The position numbers and the translations under genes are program-made. Shown here piece by piece: positions 10,001 to 19,060 of a DNA stretch of 64,000 nt (position 1 is its first letter; each line of letters opens with the position of its first letter). The notes beneath the pieces are model-generated. The model was not told where the DNA came from and did no database searches. It was given only the letters and a program-made list of their open reading frames with translations. The stretch comes from Verrucomicrobiota bacterium. GTDB lineage: Bacteria > Verrucomicrobiota > Verrucomicrobiia > Limisphaerales > JACRJZ01. The stretch lies in contig JACRJZ010000116.1 of assembly GCA_016219875.1 (NCBI GenBank), positions 1 to 64,000 on the forward strand, in the 5' to 3' direction.

Positions 10001-13000
10001 GGTTTGGACCACGCGGTCCTGGCCGTCATACACCGTCCAGTTCGTTTGGCCGAGGGCGTTGCGCACGGCGGTCAGGCGCGTCCGGTCATCATAGAAGAAC
10101 CAGCGGCGGCTGCCGGCGGGGTCTTGCTCGAGATTGCAGAAGCCGGAGTAGTAAAGCCGCCAGGCTTTGTTGGGATCGCCCTGCGTCCACTGGTTCGTCA
10201 CGCGCCCGAAGCCGTCATAAAAATTCGTCGTCACCAGCCGGTTCAAGGCATCCCGCGTGGCCGTGAGCTGGTGGTTGGCGTCGTAGAGATACCAATTGGC
10301 TTTGCCTTCGGCATCCGTCACCGCGGTCAAGTGCCCGTTGGCGTTGGTGAAAAACACCGTGCGTCCGGTGCCGTCGGCGAGGCTCGTCAGATTGGTGGTG
10401 TAAGTGTAACCGAACGTCAGGGTCCGCGGCGAAGTCCAGGCATCGACCACACGATCCAGCCGTCCGTCGCCGTGGTAATAGAACGTCATCGTCTTGCCGG
10501 GGGGATCGACGAGGTATTGGAGGCGGTTGTTGCTGTCAAAGCGGAAGGTGTTCCCGTGGCGCTGTTGCAAGACGTAAAGGTTGTTGGTCCGCGTGAGCGT
10601 CATGGTCACGCCCGCAGGCGCGGTGAAGGTGCCGTTGGGCTGGCGGATGAATTGCACGGCATCTTTCCCCAAGACCACCGACACGGCGTTGCTGCGCAAC
10701 TGGTCCACGCCCCACTTGACGATCAGCGCCGCCACCGCCCATTCCTTGGCCGTGGTGCTGTTCGTATAGACATCGAGCGCGGCCTTGGTCGCGACTAGGC
10801 AGGCGGCCATTTCCGGCGACGTGGTCAAGCCCAGCCCGGCCCGCACGTCGGATTGCTCGCTAGCCAGGATGCGGTACTGGTGCGTCCAGCCGTAGCCCAG
10901 GTTGGCTTGGTTGAAGTCCCGCCGCGCCGAACTGTAGTGCCGGGCGAAGGCGAAGCCGCGCGGCTCGGGCAGGCCGAGGGCCAAATCGGTGGCATCAACC
11001 GTGAAGGAGCCGTCGGCAATGTTCACGGGATCGGCGACCAGAGGGGACGGCGCGGTGACCGCGCCGGGATTCACGGAGTCCGGCGAGTTGGCGTAGGCGT
11101 TATAGACCAGCGGGGGACTGACGGTGACTTTCTGGCTGTTGTAGCCGCCGTTGTACCAGCCGCTAATCTGCATCGTAGCGGAACGCGCTTCCGGCGAACC
11201 GCTCAAGTCCGGGAAGCCAAGACCTGTCCACGCTCCCACGGTCAGGCGCCCATCACTCCCCAAGAGCAAGGTGCTACCGGTCGTGATGAGGTCATCAATG
11301 GCATAGAGATCATCCAAAGTGTAGTCCACCAGTTGGCTGCTCACCCAGCCCCAGTTGTTGCTGTCGGCGCGGAAGAGCTTGTAGGGCGACTTGCTCTCCA
11401 GATAGACGAGCTTGAGGGTGGAAATGGCGGTGCCGCCTTGCATCTGCTCCAAGACGCCATGCTCCATCGCGCTCTTGAAGTGTGCCCCCAGTTCAAACAC
11501 GTCCTGGTCGTCCAGCAAGTCTCCGGCCGCCTTGCCATGCGCGCTTTGATGCGAACTCAGTTGCAGGAACACGTCGATATAAAACGCTGCCTCCTGCCCC
11601 ACCCGCCCCACGCGATGCGCGTACTCCAGCGACACGTTCTTCTGGGCCGCCAGCAAGCCCTCCGCCAGCGCGGTCTGAAAGAGCCAGTTCTGGCCCATCA
11701 CGTTGAGCGTTTCGGTCAGGACTTCGCGGGACGTGTCCGCGAAACCCTGGCGCTTGTAGGCGCTGAGCTTTTCCTGCCGCTGCCGCAGCAACCCGCCGTT
11801 CGGCTCAAAGCTGTAAATCAGCGCGTAGCCCTTGGCGGTGCGCCAGTAGGCCGCGTTGCCTGCGTCCACGACCTGGTTCCAGTTGTTCAGCGTCTGCGCT
11901 CCGTAATCCCAACTTCCCCGCGGGTGACTCGCGGTCAGGATTCCTACCACCCCATCGGCTGACGGATTGCTTTCCGTGGCCACGAGCGTGTCCTCCAGCC
12001 AGAGTTGAGCCGGATAACCAGTCACGTTGCTGAACGTCAGCGAGAGCCGGCGCCCGCGCAACTCCGCGAACGTGAAGGTCCGGTCGATCGTCCCCGCCTG
12101 AATTTGCAGCGTGGACAAGAACACCTCCGGGATCGTCATCCAGTTCGTCGTCACGAACGTCGTGCCCAGTCCGGTCGCGGTGAGGTTGGTGAACAGCGGC
12201 GCCGTGAGAAACTCCGTGGTCACCGCCGGCACAAGGCGCCAGCCACCCACCACTTCCAGCGGGCTGGCCGCCGGACACTGGCTGTGCAGATACCCCAGCA
12301 AGTTCGTCGTGCAACTGGTGAGGTAGGCGTTCAGGCCCGTCTCGCTCAGGTTGGACACCATGCTCGCGCCATTGGTCGTGCCGCCCGCTGCTGTCAGCAG
12401 GCCGCTCTTGGTGCAACCGATCGCCGCGCTGAGATTGGTGCCCGCCAACCGTTCGGACACCTTGAACGCCGGATCGAGGTGGTTTGTCACCCCGTTCAAC
12501 ACCAGCGTGACCCACACCCGCGGCCAGGCGACTTGGTTGGGAGCGTTGGTCAGAACGAAGTCGCCCGTGCCCAGATCGGGATACAAGCGGAGGTCGCTGA
12601 AGCTTTTCAGATAGCTTACCAGGTTGGTGAATGGCTCTGCCGGGACGCTCAGCCGCAGCCAGTGCTGGACGTCTTGACCGGCCACATTCGTGTACGGCAT
12701 CGACAATAGGCCAAACCGGTAATGGGCCGTGTAGCCCGCCGCTCGCAGCAGCGCCACCAGCAACGCGCTTTGGTCGAAGTCCCCGCCGCTGCCCTCCAGC
12801 AGCGTGAGGGCCGCGCCTTTCTTGCATCCGAAATAATGCACGTACTCGATGCGGTTCCGCACGTAATCGAAAATCCGCGCCGCGCCCTGGAAATTGGTCG
12901 GCCCGCCTTCGCCTGCCGCCAGCCCGTTGGCCAGCGCCTGAATCTCCGGGGTGATGAAGTCGGCGTTTGTCCCAACGCCGCTGTCGCCTCCCTCTGTCAG

Positions 13001-13354
13001 CGTCATGCTGGAGAAGGAGCGCGCGGCGCTCAGGGTCCCGGCGGCGACCCAGTCTTCCGCGTGGAGTGGCTTCACTTGCCGCCAGCGAGAGCTGGTCTGG
13101 CCCGGCAGCGAAGTTCCACCCGCGACCACCAACAATAGGAAGGCGTGGAGAAGAGGTTTCATGGCCATCCCACGCAGGAAGAAGGATCGCAGAGTAGGCC
13201 CCGCTTTCCGAAGACAGCGGAGCATGGCCCGAAACAGGGGGTTCAGACTTTGGGACCGGATGAACCGGGCGGTGGGTCCAGTTTCATGGAGAATTCTGTC
13301 CATTTTGGTAATTCCGTCGAACGAATCCGCAGAAGGTGTGAAAAGAGTTTTCAT
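7082..13354 (-). CDS. Rhs/YD-repeat polymorphic toxin candidate with transglutaminase-like N-terminus
   Basis: The frame encodes 2,090 residues. A signal peptide (MKPLLHAFLLLVVAGG) appears only at about residue 65, so translation may instead start at ATG 13168 or 13162; the open frame from 13354 begins six bases after the preceding gene's stop. Residues ~150-240 resemble a transglutaminase-like core (GCKKGAALTLLEG, then DFDQSALLVALLRAAGY). Residues ~770-835 resemble DUF6531, followed by some 35-40 YD repeats (~930-1780) and the Rhs core ending YNPFLCRFVSADPAGF and NPVSLMDPFG (~1840-1870). The last ~215 residues are variable; the final ~95 carry FSQSSISRNF, LFTLDNRRLW and TTQNGG. This tail is probably a cleaved toxin neutralised by the gene at 6824-7078. 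Confidence 0.9.
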   Translation of the reverse strand: MKTLFTPSADSFDGITKMDRILHETGPTARFIRSQSLNPLFRAMLRCLRKAGPTLRSFFLRGMAMKPLLHAFLLLVVAGGTSLPGQTSSRWRQVKPLHAEDWVAAGTLSAARSFSSMTLTEGGDSGVGTNADFITPEIQALANGLAAGEGGPTNFQGAARIFDYVRNRIEYVHYFGCKKGAALTLLEGSGGDFDQSALLVALLRAAGYTAHYRFGLLSMPYTNVAGQDVQHWLRLSVPAEPFTNLVSYLKSFSDLRLYPDLGTGDFVLTNAPNQVAWPRVWVTLVLNGVTNHLDPAFKVSERLAGTNLSAAIGCTKSGLLTAAGGTTNGASMVSNLSETGLNAYLTSCTTNLLGYLHSQCPAASPLEVVGGWRLVPAVTTEFLTAPLFTNLTATGLGTTFVTTNWMTIPEVFLSTLQIQAGTIDRTFTFAELRGRRLSLTFSNVTGYPAQLWLEDTLVATESNPSADGVVGILTASHPRGSWDYGAQTLNNWNQVVDAGNAAYWRTAKGYALIYSFEPNGGLLRQRQEKLSAYKRQGFADTSREVLTETLNVMGQNWLFQTALAEGLLAAQKNVSLEYAHRVGRVGQEAAFYIDVFLQLSSHQSAHGKAAGDLLDDQDVFELGAHFKSAMEHGVLEQMQGGTAISTLKLVYLESKSPYKLFRADSNNWGWVSSQLVDYTLDDLYAIDDLITTGSTLLLGSDGRLTVGAWTGLGFPDLSGSPEARSATMQISGWYNGGYNSQKVTVSPPLVYNAYANSPDSVNPGAVTAPSPLVADPVNIADGSFTVDATDLALGLPEPRGFAFARHYSSARRDFNQANLGYGWTHQYRILASEQSDVRAGLGLTTSPEMAACLVATKAALDVYTNSTTAKEWAVAALIVKWGVDQLRSNAVSVVLGKDAVQFIRQPNGTFTAPAGVTMTLTRTNNLYVLQQRHGNTFRFDSNNRLQYLVDPPGKTMTFYYHGDGRLDRVVDAWTSPRTLTFGYTYTTNLTSLADGTGRTVFFTNANGHLTAVTDAEGKANWYLYDANHQLTATRDALNRLVTTNFYDGFGRVTNQWTQGDPNKAWRLYYSGFCNLEQDPAGSRRWFFYDDRTRLTAVRNALGQTNWTVYDGQDRVVQTISPLRETNRFEYDADHNLRRAFDALGLGRTNYYDAQHHLTNAVDARGFSTYFAYNTNHQVTKITDPLNQVTAFGYNADGTLRCTTNAATNTVWFGYDSKGQVSGVTNQGVATNVFIRTAWGDVATNRDGRGLETVLQFNKLRLVTNAVAPGVATNRFSYDAAGNLAGATDPRGHLTTNSYSATKKLLSRTLPPTPQGTPVLGFGYDERDWLQRATNALQRVARSEYDAAGRVVAAVDPLQRTNTLAYDDDGRLRAAANPLAQLTQHDYDARGLTTRLWDPLTNGVGYGYDASGNLLTLTNRLNNVFTFVYDAANRLVTNATPLGVANSRFTLRTYDPRGLVETLREPSGDTTTNHYDAADRLDRSSDSLGTRAFAYDANHHLLSVTNVGQGSGLTWTYGTNNLPATYTDAAGNRLQYYYDRAGNLTNLIYPNMNRWVRYAYDSHNRLTNVTDWAQRQTSFEYDLGGQLKKITRPNFSTRSIDYDAGGQATNLVERQSNGVVIALFTLRWDAAGRITNEFMAPVPHAYTEPERDPTYDADNRIATWNGWTLTHDWDGNMTRGPLTNATLADYTYDARNRLTSAGNVQYGYDLASQRVSLTATNNGQLTTNKFVVNPNAALSQVLVRVRGGVTNYYVYGLGLLYEVTETATSTNTLTYHYDYRGSTVALSDPASGIRDRMEYSPYGSVTYHFGTNDTPFLFNGRYGVQTDANGLLHMRARYYNPFLCRFVSADPAGFSGGLNWYAFADGNPVSLMDPFGLGAQEVGGRSWMDCRTGLPYTGPQGWIYGDQVFANQLGTASAGLGFAAGGMVPGVGDALDVYTMGAPDSSAWDRMLSAASVTLNVLTAGVAPNYGPIRNGVANLLEAFTDAAKTIDPAAVRFSQSSISRNFSSGGAIEDLAAGLRNGSVNPANIPPIRLVEREGNLFTLDNRRLWSFQQAEVPVPFRMATPQETAGEAWKFTTQNGGTSIRVRGQ

Positions 13355-13360
13355 GGTGGC

Positions 13361-14323
13361 TCAGAGGCTCGGTTTCTTCAGGTTCCCTTCCGCGTCGTAA
13401 GCCGCGCGGAACGTCCAGCGACTGCCCACTTCGTTCAGCCGTCCCGCCGCGTCGTAAGTGTAGTTCCGCCCGTAGGTGATCGGCGCCGCCAGTTCGTTGC
13501 GCCGCAGATTCATGCCATTGAGCCACTCCCAGTCATCCGTGAACCCATCCCCATCCGTGTCGCCAGCGGTGGGGTCGCTCTTCAGCACGTAGAACTCATC
13601 CCCGTCGTTCAGGCCGTCCCCGTCGGCATCACCCCGTCGGCTCAGCCCAAAAAAACTGACCGCCGCCGCCAGGTTCGTCAGGGTGAGGTTCGTCTGCCCC
13701 GCCGCCAAGTTGGTCACAAAGCTGAAGGCAACCCCCTGCGTCGCGCCCTCCCAGAAAGACACGTAAGCCAGGTTCGTGGCAAGGTAGAGATCATGGCTGG
13801 CGTTCGTCGGCGTGCTCGCGATGGTGACGATGACATTGGTGATTTGATTCGTGATGCCGTGGACAAGGGACCAGAAATAGAGATTGGTGCCGTAGTCGAA
13901 TCCCGTGGCCTCGCCCCACGAGTTGGTGCTCCCGCCGCCCCCACCGCCCCCGCCTCCCGGCGGCGGCGGCGGATCGGAGAGCAGCAGCATCGTTGGGGAG
14001 TCGCCGTCTTGCGTCGCGAGCGCCGGCGCGCGCAAGGTGACGTAGTCCACCGCCGAATCGTCCACCAAGAACCGCGGTCCCTCGCCAAACCAATAAACCG
14101 GCAAATCGGGAAAGGGATTGAACGGCCAAGGCGGCGTCTTCTGCTGCATCAAGTAGAATGTGCCAAAGCGTGGGACGGCTTCAGGGGAAACCAATTGCAC
14201 TCCGGCTCCCTTTGCTGCCGCCTCCGGCACATCGGCGACTTGCGCGCCAACTCGCCCGCTGAAACCGATCCCCAAGGCCCCCAAGATCGTGACCGTGACC
14301 ATCACTCCGAGTTTTGTTTTCAT
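13361..14323 (-). CDS. Secreted TSP3-repeat protein ending in a YD repeat
   Basis: The 320-residue protein begins at ATG 14323 with a signal peptide (MKTKLGVMVTVTILGALGIGF); the frame is open to 14527 but without similarity there. It has a Pro/Gly linker (PPPPPGGGGGGGGG) near residue 145, then calcium-binding type 3 thrombospondin repeats (DADGDGLNDGDE and DTDGDGFTDDWEW), and ends with one Rhs-like YD repeat (YTYDAAGRLNEVG). Only six bases separate it from the Rhs frame, so the two are probably cotranscribed. It may be an accessory surface protein or a remodelled 5' part of an older Rhs gene. Confidence 0.75.
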   Translation of the reverse strand: MKTKLGVMVTVTILGALGIGFSGRVGAQVADVPEAAAKGAGVQLVSPEAVPRFGTFYLMQQKTPPWPFNPFPDLPVYWFGEGPRFLVDDSAVDYVTLRAPALATQDGDSPTMLLLSDPPPPPGGGGGGGGGSTNSWGEATGFDYGTNLYFWSLVHGITNQITNVIVTIASTPTNASHDLYLATNLAYVSFWEGATQGVAFSFVTNLAAGQTNLTLTNLAAAVSFFGLSRRGDADGDGLNDGDEFYVLKSDPTAGDTDGDGFTDDWEWLNGMNLRRNELAAPITYGRNYTYDAAGRLNEVGSRWTFRAAYDAEGNLKKPSL

Positions 14324-14559
14324 TTTGGTTCTTTCTGAATCCGGCGCGAGGCTATCGCCCCACGACCCCAAACGCAAAGCGTTCCGCGGCCACGGCCTCG
14401 GCTCCTCCGAGCCGCACGTGGACCCAGTAGCCCTGCGGCCTGGAAACGCGTGGTTCGCGTCTGCCAGGGATTGCAGGCGTGAGGGTAGAGGGCCATCGGC
14501 CTTGGTCAAGAGTATATTCTTATCCAAATGGCGAGGCGGCGCATTGCAGCGTTGGCGCT

Positions 14560-14811
14560 ATGCCGCGTGGCCGGTTGGAATTCTCAGATGCCTTCGCCCT
14601 GGTGTTGCAGCGGCACCGCACAGCTTTGAAGCTGAGTCGGCAGGCCCTGGCCCAACGCGCGCGACTCCATCAGACCTACATCGGGCTGATTGAGCGTGGC
14701 CTGAGCAATCCCAGCTTGGATGCAGCTCACGCCATTGCCAAGGCCCTGGAACTGCCTCTTTCGCAACTCATCGCCGAAGCGGAGGCGATTCGGGCAGAGT
14801 CCGAAACCTGA
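14560..14811 (+). CDS. XRE-family helix-turn-helix regulator
   Basis: This is an 83-residue single-domain protein. RTALKLSRQALAQRARLHQ and TYIGLIERGLSNPSLDAAHAI form the five-helix Cro/C1 DNA-binding domain, with the LSRQALAQ and LHQTYIGLIERG helices as the HTH pair. The frame is open from 14479, but the family pattern begins at ATG 14560. It is divergent from the TSP3/Rhs genes and could regulate them, which is an inference from position only. No C-terminal sensor domain is present. Confidence 0.85.
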   Translation: MPRGRLEFSDAFALVLQRHRTALKLSRQALAQRARLHQTYIGLIERGLSNPSLDAAHAIAKALELPLSQLIAEAEAIRAESET

Positions 14812-14934
14812 CCATCGCAAGAGGCTGGCAACAAGACGAAGTTACTTGGTTTCGACAGGCGCTCAGTTCGGCACAACGAGAGCCCTGGGCCGAAAAAACG
14901 CCTCTCGGCTTTGCGCGGACCATGCAGCTTCACG

Positions 14935-17900
14935 TCACTGCGCCGGGGTGACGATGCGGTAGTAGCGGTACGGCGTGAGGACGTTCAGGTTGGTCACCTG
15001 CACGACGCGGTTCGTGGCGGCGGCGGTGAGGTCCTGGAGTTTTGCCCAGAAGTTCGTCGGCAACACGTCGGCGTAGAGCACGCTGTAGGTCTTGCCGGCG
15101 ACCGCGTTCAGTTCGAGGAAGAAGCTGTTGCCGGAGCCGGTCGAGGCCAGGGAATTCACCTTGAGGTAGCTGGCCTTGTCCTGCGGATCCGTGCCAGCCA
15201 GGAACTCCGCGAGGTTGGTGAACCCGTCGTCGTCCTTGTCCAGGCCGGCGTCGTTCACACCGACGACCAAGCCGTGGTCGGTTTCCCATTGATCGGGAAG
15301 GCCGTCGCTGTCGGTGTCCGCGGGCGGGCTGACCAGGATGTTCACGGGCGCGGAAACGAGATCGCCGCCGGACCCGTCGGTCCCCAGGGCAACGATCTCG
15401 TGGGTCCCAGGGGCCAGGCTCGTCAGCGTGAAGTGGTACGGCGGCGAAGCGAGCGAGGCGACGGGAGCGGTGTCCACGTAAAGCGCCACGTTCGCGTAGG
15501 CCGCGGCTGCGCTCACGGCCACAGGCACAGTCGCGCCAGCGGCGAAGGCTTGTCCGTTGGTCGGCTCGGTGATCACCGGCACCGGCGGCAGCGTGGGCGT
15601 CGGCAGGCCGGTCAACGCGAAATTGAAGCTGGCGTCGGAACTACCCGAGTCGTGCTGGTGAATCTCGACCGCGAGGACGTTGGTGCCGGCGACCAAGCTG
15701 GTGGCGATCAAGGTCGCGGTATCCACCGTGTTCTCGGCGGTGGCCGCGCCGTTGTAGTCGGCGGTCGTCTGGAAGGTGATCGCCGTCGGCGCGGGCGGCA
15801 TATTCACGCTGCGCCAAATCTCCTGACCGTTGAGGTAAGCCACGCCGCCGTCGTCACGCAGCAACCACATCGCGAGGCTGGTGAAGAGGGCTGGATTGGC
15901 GGCCACGAACTTCTGGCGAAAGTAGAAGGTGATGGTGGACTGCCCGTTGGTGCCCAGGCGGCGGATGAGCGTGGTTTCGTCGCGCGGGTTGTCGCCGACG
16001 CCGAGTTGCGCGACACCGTTGGACCAACTGCTGTCGTCGTAATCCAGATTGCGCCAGGCCGTGCCGGCGTTGCCGCCGGTGTCGAGGTAGCGCCACATCG
16101 AGTTGCTGGCCACGAGCACCGGGCTGGGTGCGGTGGCCAGGCGGAGGAAGAAGACGTTGCTGGGCGCCACGAGTTGCGCGTTCACGGCGTTGGCCAGACT
16201 CACGCGCAGCAACGAGTAGAGCGCCGGGTTGACGGACGGAAACTGGAGCGTCTGCAAGGTCTGGCCAGCGGTGAAGGTGATCGTGCCGTTGGTCAGCACG
16301 CGGCCGCCGCCTTCGCACTGGAAGGTCGCGCTCACGCCGCCCGCCACCGCGCGGTTCAGGCCCACCGGCACGCCGCCGGTGAAGGCGCTCAGATCGATCT
16401 GGCTGCCGCCGGTGGCGAACGCAACCTGCGCCGGCGGGGTGCCGTAGAGGACGTTCGTGAGGCCGGACAACGCTGCGCCGGACGGATTGCTCAGCGTGAA
16501 CTGAATTGACTCAAAAGCGGTGGCGTCCACGCCCGTCGGGTCAACCCACTTCACGGTTTCGCCGGGCGCGAAGGTGAGCGTGCCGCTGGCGAGCGCGGAA
16601 CCGCCGGCCACGTAAGCGTAGTCCACGCTGGCGGGCAGGCCGGAGGCGACGCTGAGTTTCACGAGCAAGCCTTCGGGCAGGCGGCCACCGGGCAAGGTGT
16701 TCGTGGCGCCCCAAATCGAAAGGACCGGCGCCGGCACGCTGCCCGCGAAGGTGAGGTTGGTCAGGCCGGTCAGTTCGCCTTGCACCGCGCTGTCCAGGCC
16801 AAGCTGGACGGTGGCTTGCGCGGAAACGTCGAAGCCCGCGGGATGGATTCGCTTCAAGGTTTCGCCGGGGGCGAACGTGATCGAACCGCTGGCCAGCGGC
16901 CCGCCGGTGTTCGAGAAGGTGTAGTTCACGCGGACCTCGTTCGTGCTGAAGTGGCTCAAGCGGACCAGCACGCCATCGAAGAGGGTCGCGAGGGTGAACT
17001 GAACTGCGCGCACGGCGAACCCGACGCCGACGGCGGCCTCCGGCGGCGTGGTCATCCAATTGGTCAGCCTCCAGAAGTCAGCGGCGGGCGACCAGACGGC
17101 GTTGTCCGGGAAGCTCGTGTCGGCCACGGTGAGCCAGTTGGTGCGGATGAACATCTGCCCCACGGCATTGGTCCAGCCGCTGCCCGTGCCGGTGTGCCAG
17201 TTGTAACCCCAGACATCGTGGTGGTTTTGCAGGAAGACGGACTCGACCGCGGTCATCCGGCCGTCGTAGTTGCCGATGTTGTCGTAATTGTCGCCGTGGC
17301 GGACGCCGATTTTGTTGCCGACGAACAGGCAGCGGGCCACCTGGCCGGTGGGCGCGTTGTAGCCGTCTTCGATGCCCTGGCCGCAGTCCATATAGACGGT
17401 GTCCCAGGCGCGCGTGTCCTTGTAGCCGGAGAGGGAATTGCCCTCGTGGAAGGTGGCCTCGAACCAGCAATTCTGGTAGCGCAAAGGCCCGTAGCCGCTG
17501 CCGCCGGAGTCGATGCCGTCATCTTTGGTCCAGCCGAAGAGCGTGTTGGTGAAGCCGTGCGTGCCGCTGACGAAGTAAAGCCCGTCGTTGTCGCCATCCA
17601 CAAAGTTCGTGGAGTCATCCGGGCATTCAATGAACGCGCTGTCGTTCACCCGAAAGCTCGCGCCGGTGTATTCGCCGCCGGTGATGCACCGCTGCATGAG
17701 GAAGCGGGTGTAGGTGAACGTGCCGCCGTTGTAAGCATGGCCAAGTTGACCCGCCATGTAGATCGCCGCCGAGTCGGTGAGCGTGATGCGCGGCGTGCTG
17801 TCCACCAGGAAGAGACATTGCTCTGGACGATGGCCGGCCCCACCGTTGGGGTCCGCGCCGCTGGCCATGAAGATGACGCCGGTCCCGTCAATCGAACCGG

Positions 17901-18819
17901 TCGCCGTCCGCATGAAGAACCCGCCCCAAGGCTGGCTGCGCGAGTTCGGCATGAAGACCACCGGACGCTCCACCGTGCCGTTGATGGTGATGGCGCCGTT
18001 GTTGGTGATGTTGACGCCGGGGTTCAGGCGCACAATCGCGCCCGCGCCGATGGTCAACGTGGAGCCGGCCGGGATGGAGAGGTGGCCGGTCACGTTAATG
18101 CGCGCGTCGGCGGGCCAGATCGTGCCGCCACTGAGCACGCCGGAAACGGCGGCCCAAGACGTGGACGCTTCCAGGTTGATCGTCTTGTTGGTCTGCACGC
18201 CCTTGATCTGCGGCCCGTAGTTCAGCGGGCCGGCAGGATTCGTCGCGGCCAGGAAACCCGAACCGACGCCACGCTTGATGGTGATGGACGATTGGCCCTC
18301 GGCGCTGAGCGCGCCGTTGACGCGGACGGCGTGTTCCTCCGCGTTCACCACCCAGGCCACGACCGGAATCTCGTAGCCGATGGGAAACTCTGGCGGCACG
18401 AGCAGGCGCAGATGCGAACCGGCGAGTTCCGCAGCGGCGGAAGGAATGGCTGGCAGCGGCACTTGCGGCGGAATGCCGTTCTCGGTGACGCCGCGTCCCG
18501 GCGTGGTCACGATGAAGCGCACGAGGCGGTTCGTGACCGTGCTCGTTTGGAGATTGGTGCGCCAGACGGACACCTCGTGGTAATCCATGTTGGTCACGGG
18601 CACCGTCACGTCAGTCGGCACGAGTTGGCCGTCGAACAGGACGCGGTAGCTGTAGCCGTTGGTCGAGGGCACGCGGAACGAAGCCGAGCCGCTGTAGCTG
18701 CTGTAGGCTTTGTCCGTGACGCCGAGGACATCGAGTGGGGCTTGGACCGTGGCAGCGTGCAGGGCGCCGGCCAGCAGGGGAGTGAGACACAGGAGGCGGA
18801 GGAGGGTACGAGTTTGCAT
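14935..18819 (-). CDS. Large secreted right-handed beta-helix protein with Calx-beta-like and TSP3 modules
   Basis: The mature start is taken as ATG 18819 (MQTRTLLRLLCLTPLLAGALHA signal peptide), giving 1,294 residues; the frame runs on to 19029 through repeat DNA. After a ~250-residue N-terminal domain comes a parallel beta-helix (PAGSTLTIGAGAIVRLNPGV, then NNGAITINGT). Repeats with SGTLTFAPGETVKW resemble Calx-beta strands. A jelly-roll-like module (WRYLDTGGNAGTAWRNLDYD to VEIHQHDSGSSDASFNFAL), an Ig-like segment, TSP3 repeats (DTDSDGLPDQWETDHG) and a terminal YRYYRIVTPAQ follow. It is paralogous to the next gene upstream. A polysaccharide-binding or surface role is plausible but unproven. 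Confidence 0.8.
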   Translation of the reverse strand: MQTRTLLRLLCLTPLLAGALHAATVQAPLDVLGVTDKAYSSYSGSASFRVPSTNGYSYRVLFDGQLVPTDVTVPVTNMDYHEVSVWRTNLQTSTVTNRLVRFIVTTPGRGVTENGIPPQVPLPAIPSAAAELAGSHLRLLVPPEFPIGYEIPVVAWVVNAEEHAVRVNGALSAEGQSSITIKRGVGSGFLAATNPAGPLNYGPQIKGVQTNKTINLEASTSWAAVSGVLSGGTIWPADARINVTGHLSIPAGSTLTIGAGAIVRLNPGVNITNNGAITINGTVERPVVFMPNSRSQPWGGFFMRTATGSIDGTGVIFMASGADPNGGAGHRPEQCLFLVDSTPRITLTDSAAIYMAGQLGHAYNGGTFTYTRFLMQRCITGGEYTGASFRVNDSAFIECPDDSTNFVDGDNDGLYFVSGTHGFTNTLFGWTKDDGIDSGGSGYGPLRYQNCWFEATFHEGNSLSGYKDTRAWDTVYMDCGQGIEDGYNAPTGQVARCLFVGNKIGVRHGDNYDNIGNYDGRMTAVESVFLQNHHDVWGYNWHTGTGSGWTNAVGQMFIRTNWLTVADTSFPDNAVWSPAADFWRLTNWMTTPPEAAVGVGFAVRAVQFTLATLFDGVLVRLSHFSTNEVRVNYTFSNTGGPLASGSITFAPGETLKRIHPAGFDVSAQATVQLGLDSAVQGELTGLTNLTFAGSVPAPVLSIWGATNTLPGGRLPEGLLVKLSVASGLPASVDYAYVAGGSALASGTLTFAPGETVKWVDPTGVDATAFESIQFTLSNPSGAALSGLTNVLYGTPPAQVAFATGGSQIDLSAFTGGVPVGLNRAVAGGVSATFQCEGGGRVLTNGTITFTAGQTLQTLQFPSVNPALYSLLRVSLANAVNAQLVAPSNVFFLRLATAPSPVLVASNSMWRYLDTGGNAGTAWRNLDYDDSSWSNGVAQLGVGDNPRDETTLIRRLGTNGQSTITFYFRQKFVAANPALFTSLAMWLLRDDGGVAYLNGQEIWRSVNMPPAPTAITFQTTADYNGAATAENTVDTATLIATSLVAGTNVLAVEIHQHDSGSSDASFNFALTGLPTPTLPPVPVITEPTNGQAFAAGATVPVAVSAAAAYANVALYVDTAPVASLASPPYHFTLTSLAPGTHEIVALGTDGSGGDLVSAPVNILVSPPADTDSDGLPDQWETDHGLVVGVNDAGLDKDDDGFTNLAEFLAGTDPQDKASYLKVNSLASTGSGNSFFLELNAVAGKTYSVLYADVLPTNFWAKLQDLTAAATNRVVQVTNLNVLTPYRYYRIVTPAQ

Positions 18820-18827
18820 AGGTTTGT

Positions 18828-19030
18828 ACTTCAAATCCGAATCGACAAATCCGAAACCCTGGCGGCGTAGCGGCGAACTGGCGTTCGCCGCGACGAAGTT
18901 TGAACCCGGAGGTTCCATCGGATTCAGGAAGGAAGGGGATGCCAAGAGGCTCATCCCCTTCCTCCCTGGACCCGATGGGAAGCCCGTCTCTCTTGGCTCG
19001 CGTTTCGGATTTCGGATCCCGGATTTCACA
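18828..19030. repeat. Composite hairpin repeat upstream of the beta-helix gene
   Basis: AAATCCGAA words at 18828-18862 and TCGGATTTCGGATCCCGG at 19005-19022 flank an inner stem: 18927-18941 (GGAAGGAAGGGGATG) pairs with 18952-18965 (CATCCCCTTCCTCC), with outer pairing between GGTTCCATCGG and CCGATGGGAA. The element lies between two cotranscribed paralogues and could stabilise or terminate the transcript. Confidence 0.6.
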
Positions 19031-19060
19031 GTTAATGAGGACTGAAATCGAGCGGGACCG

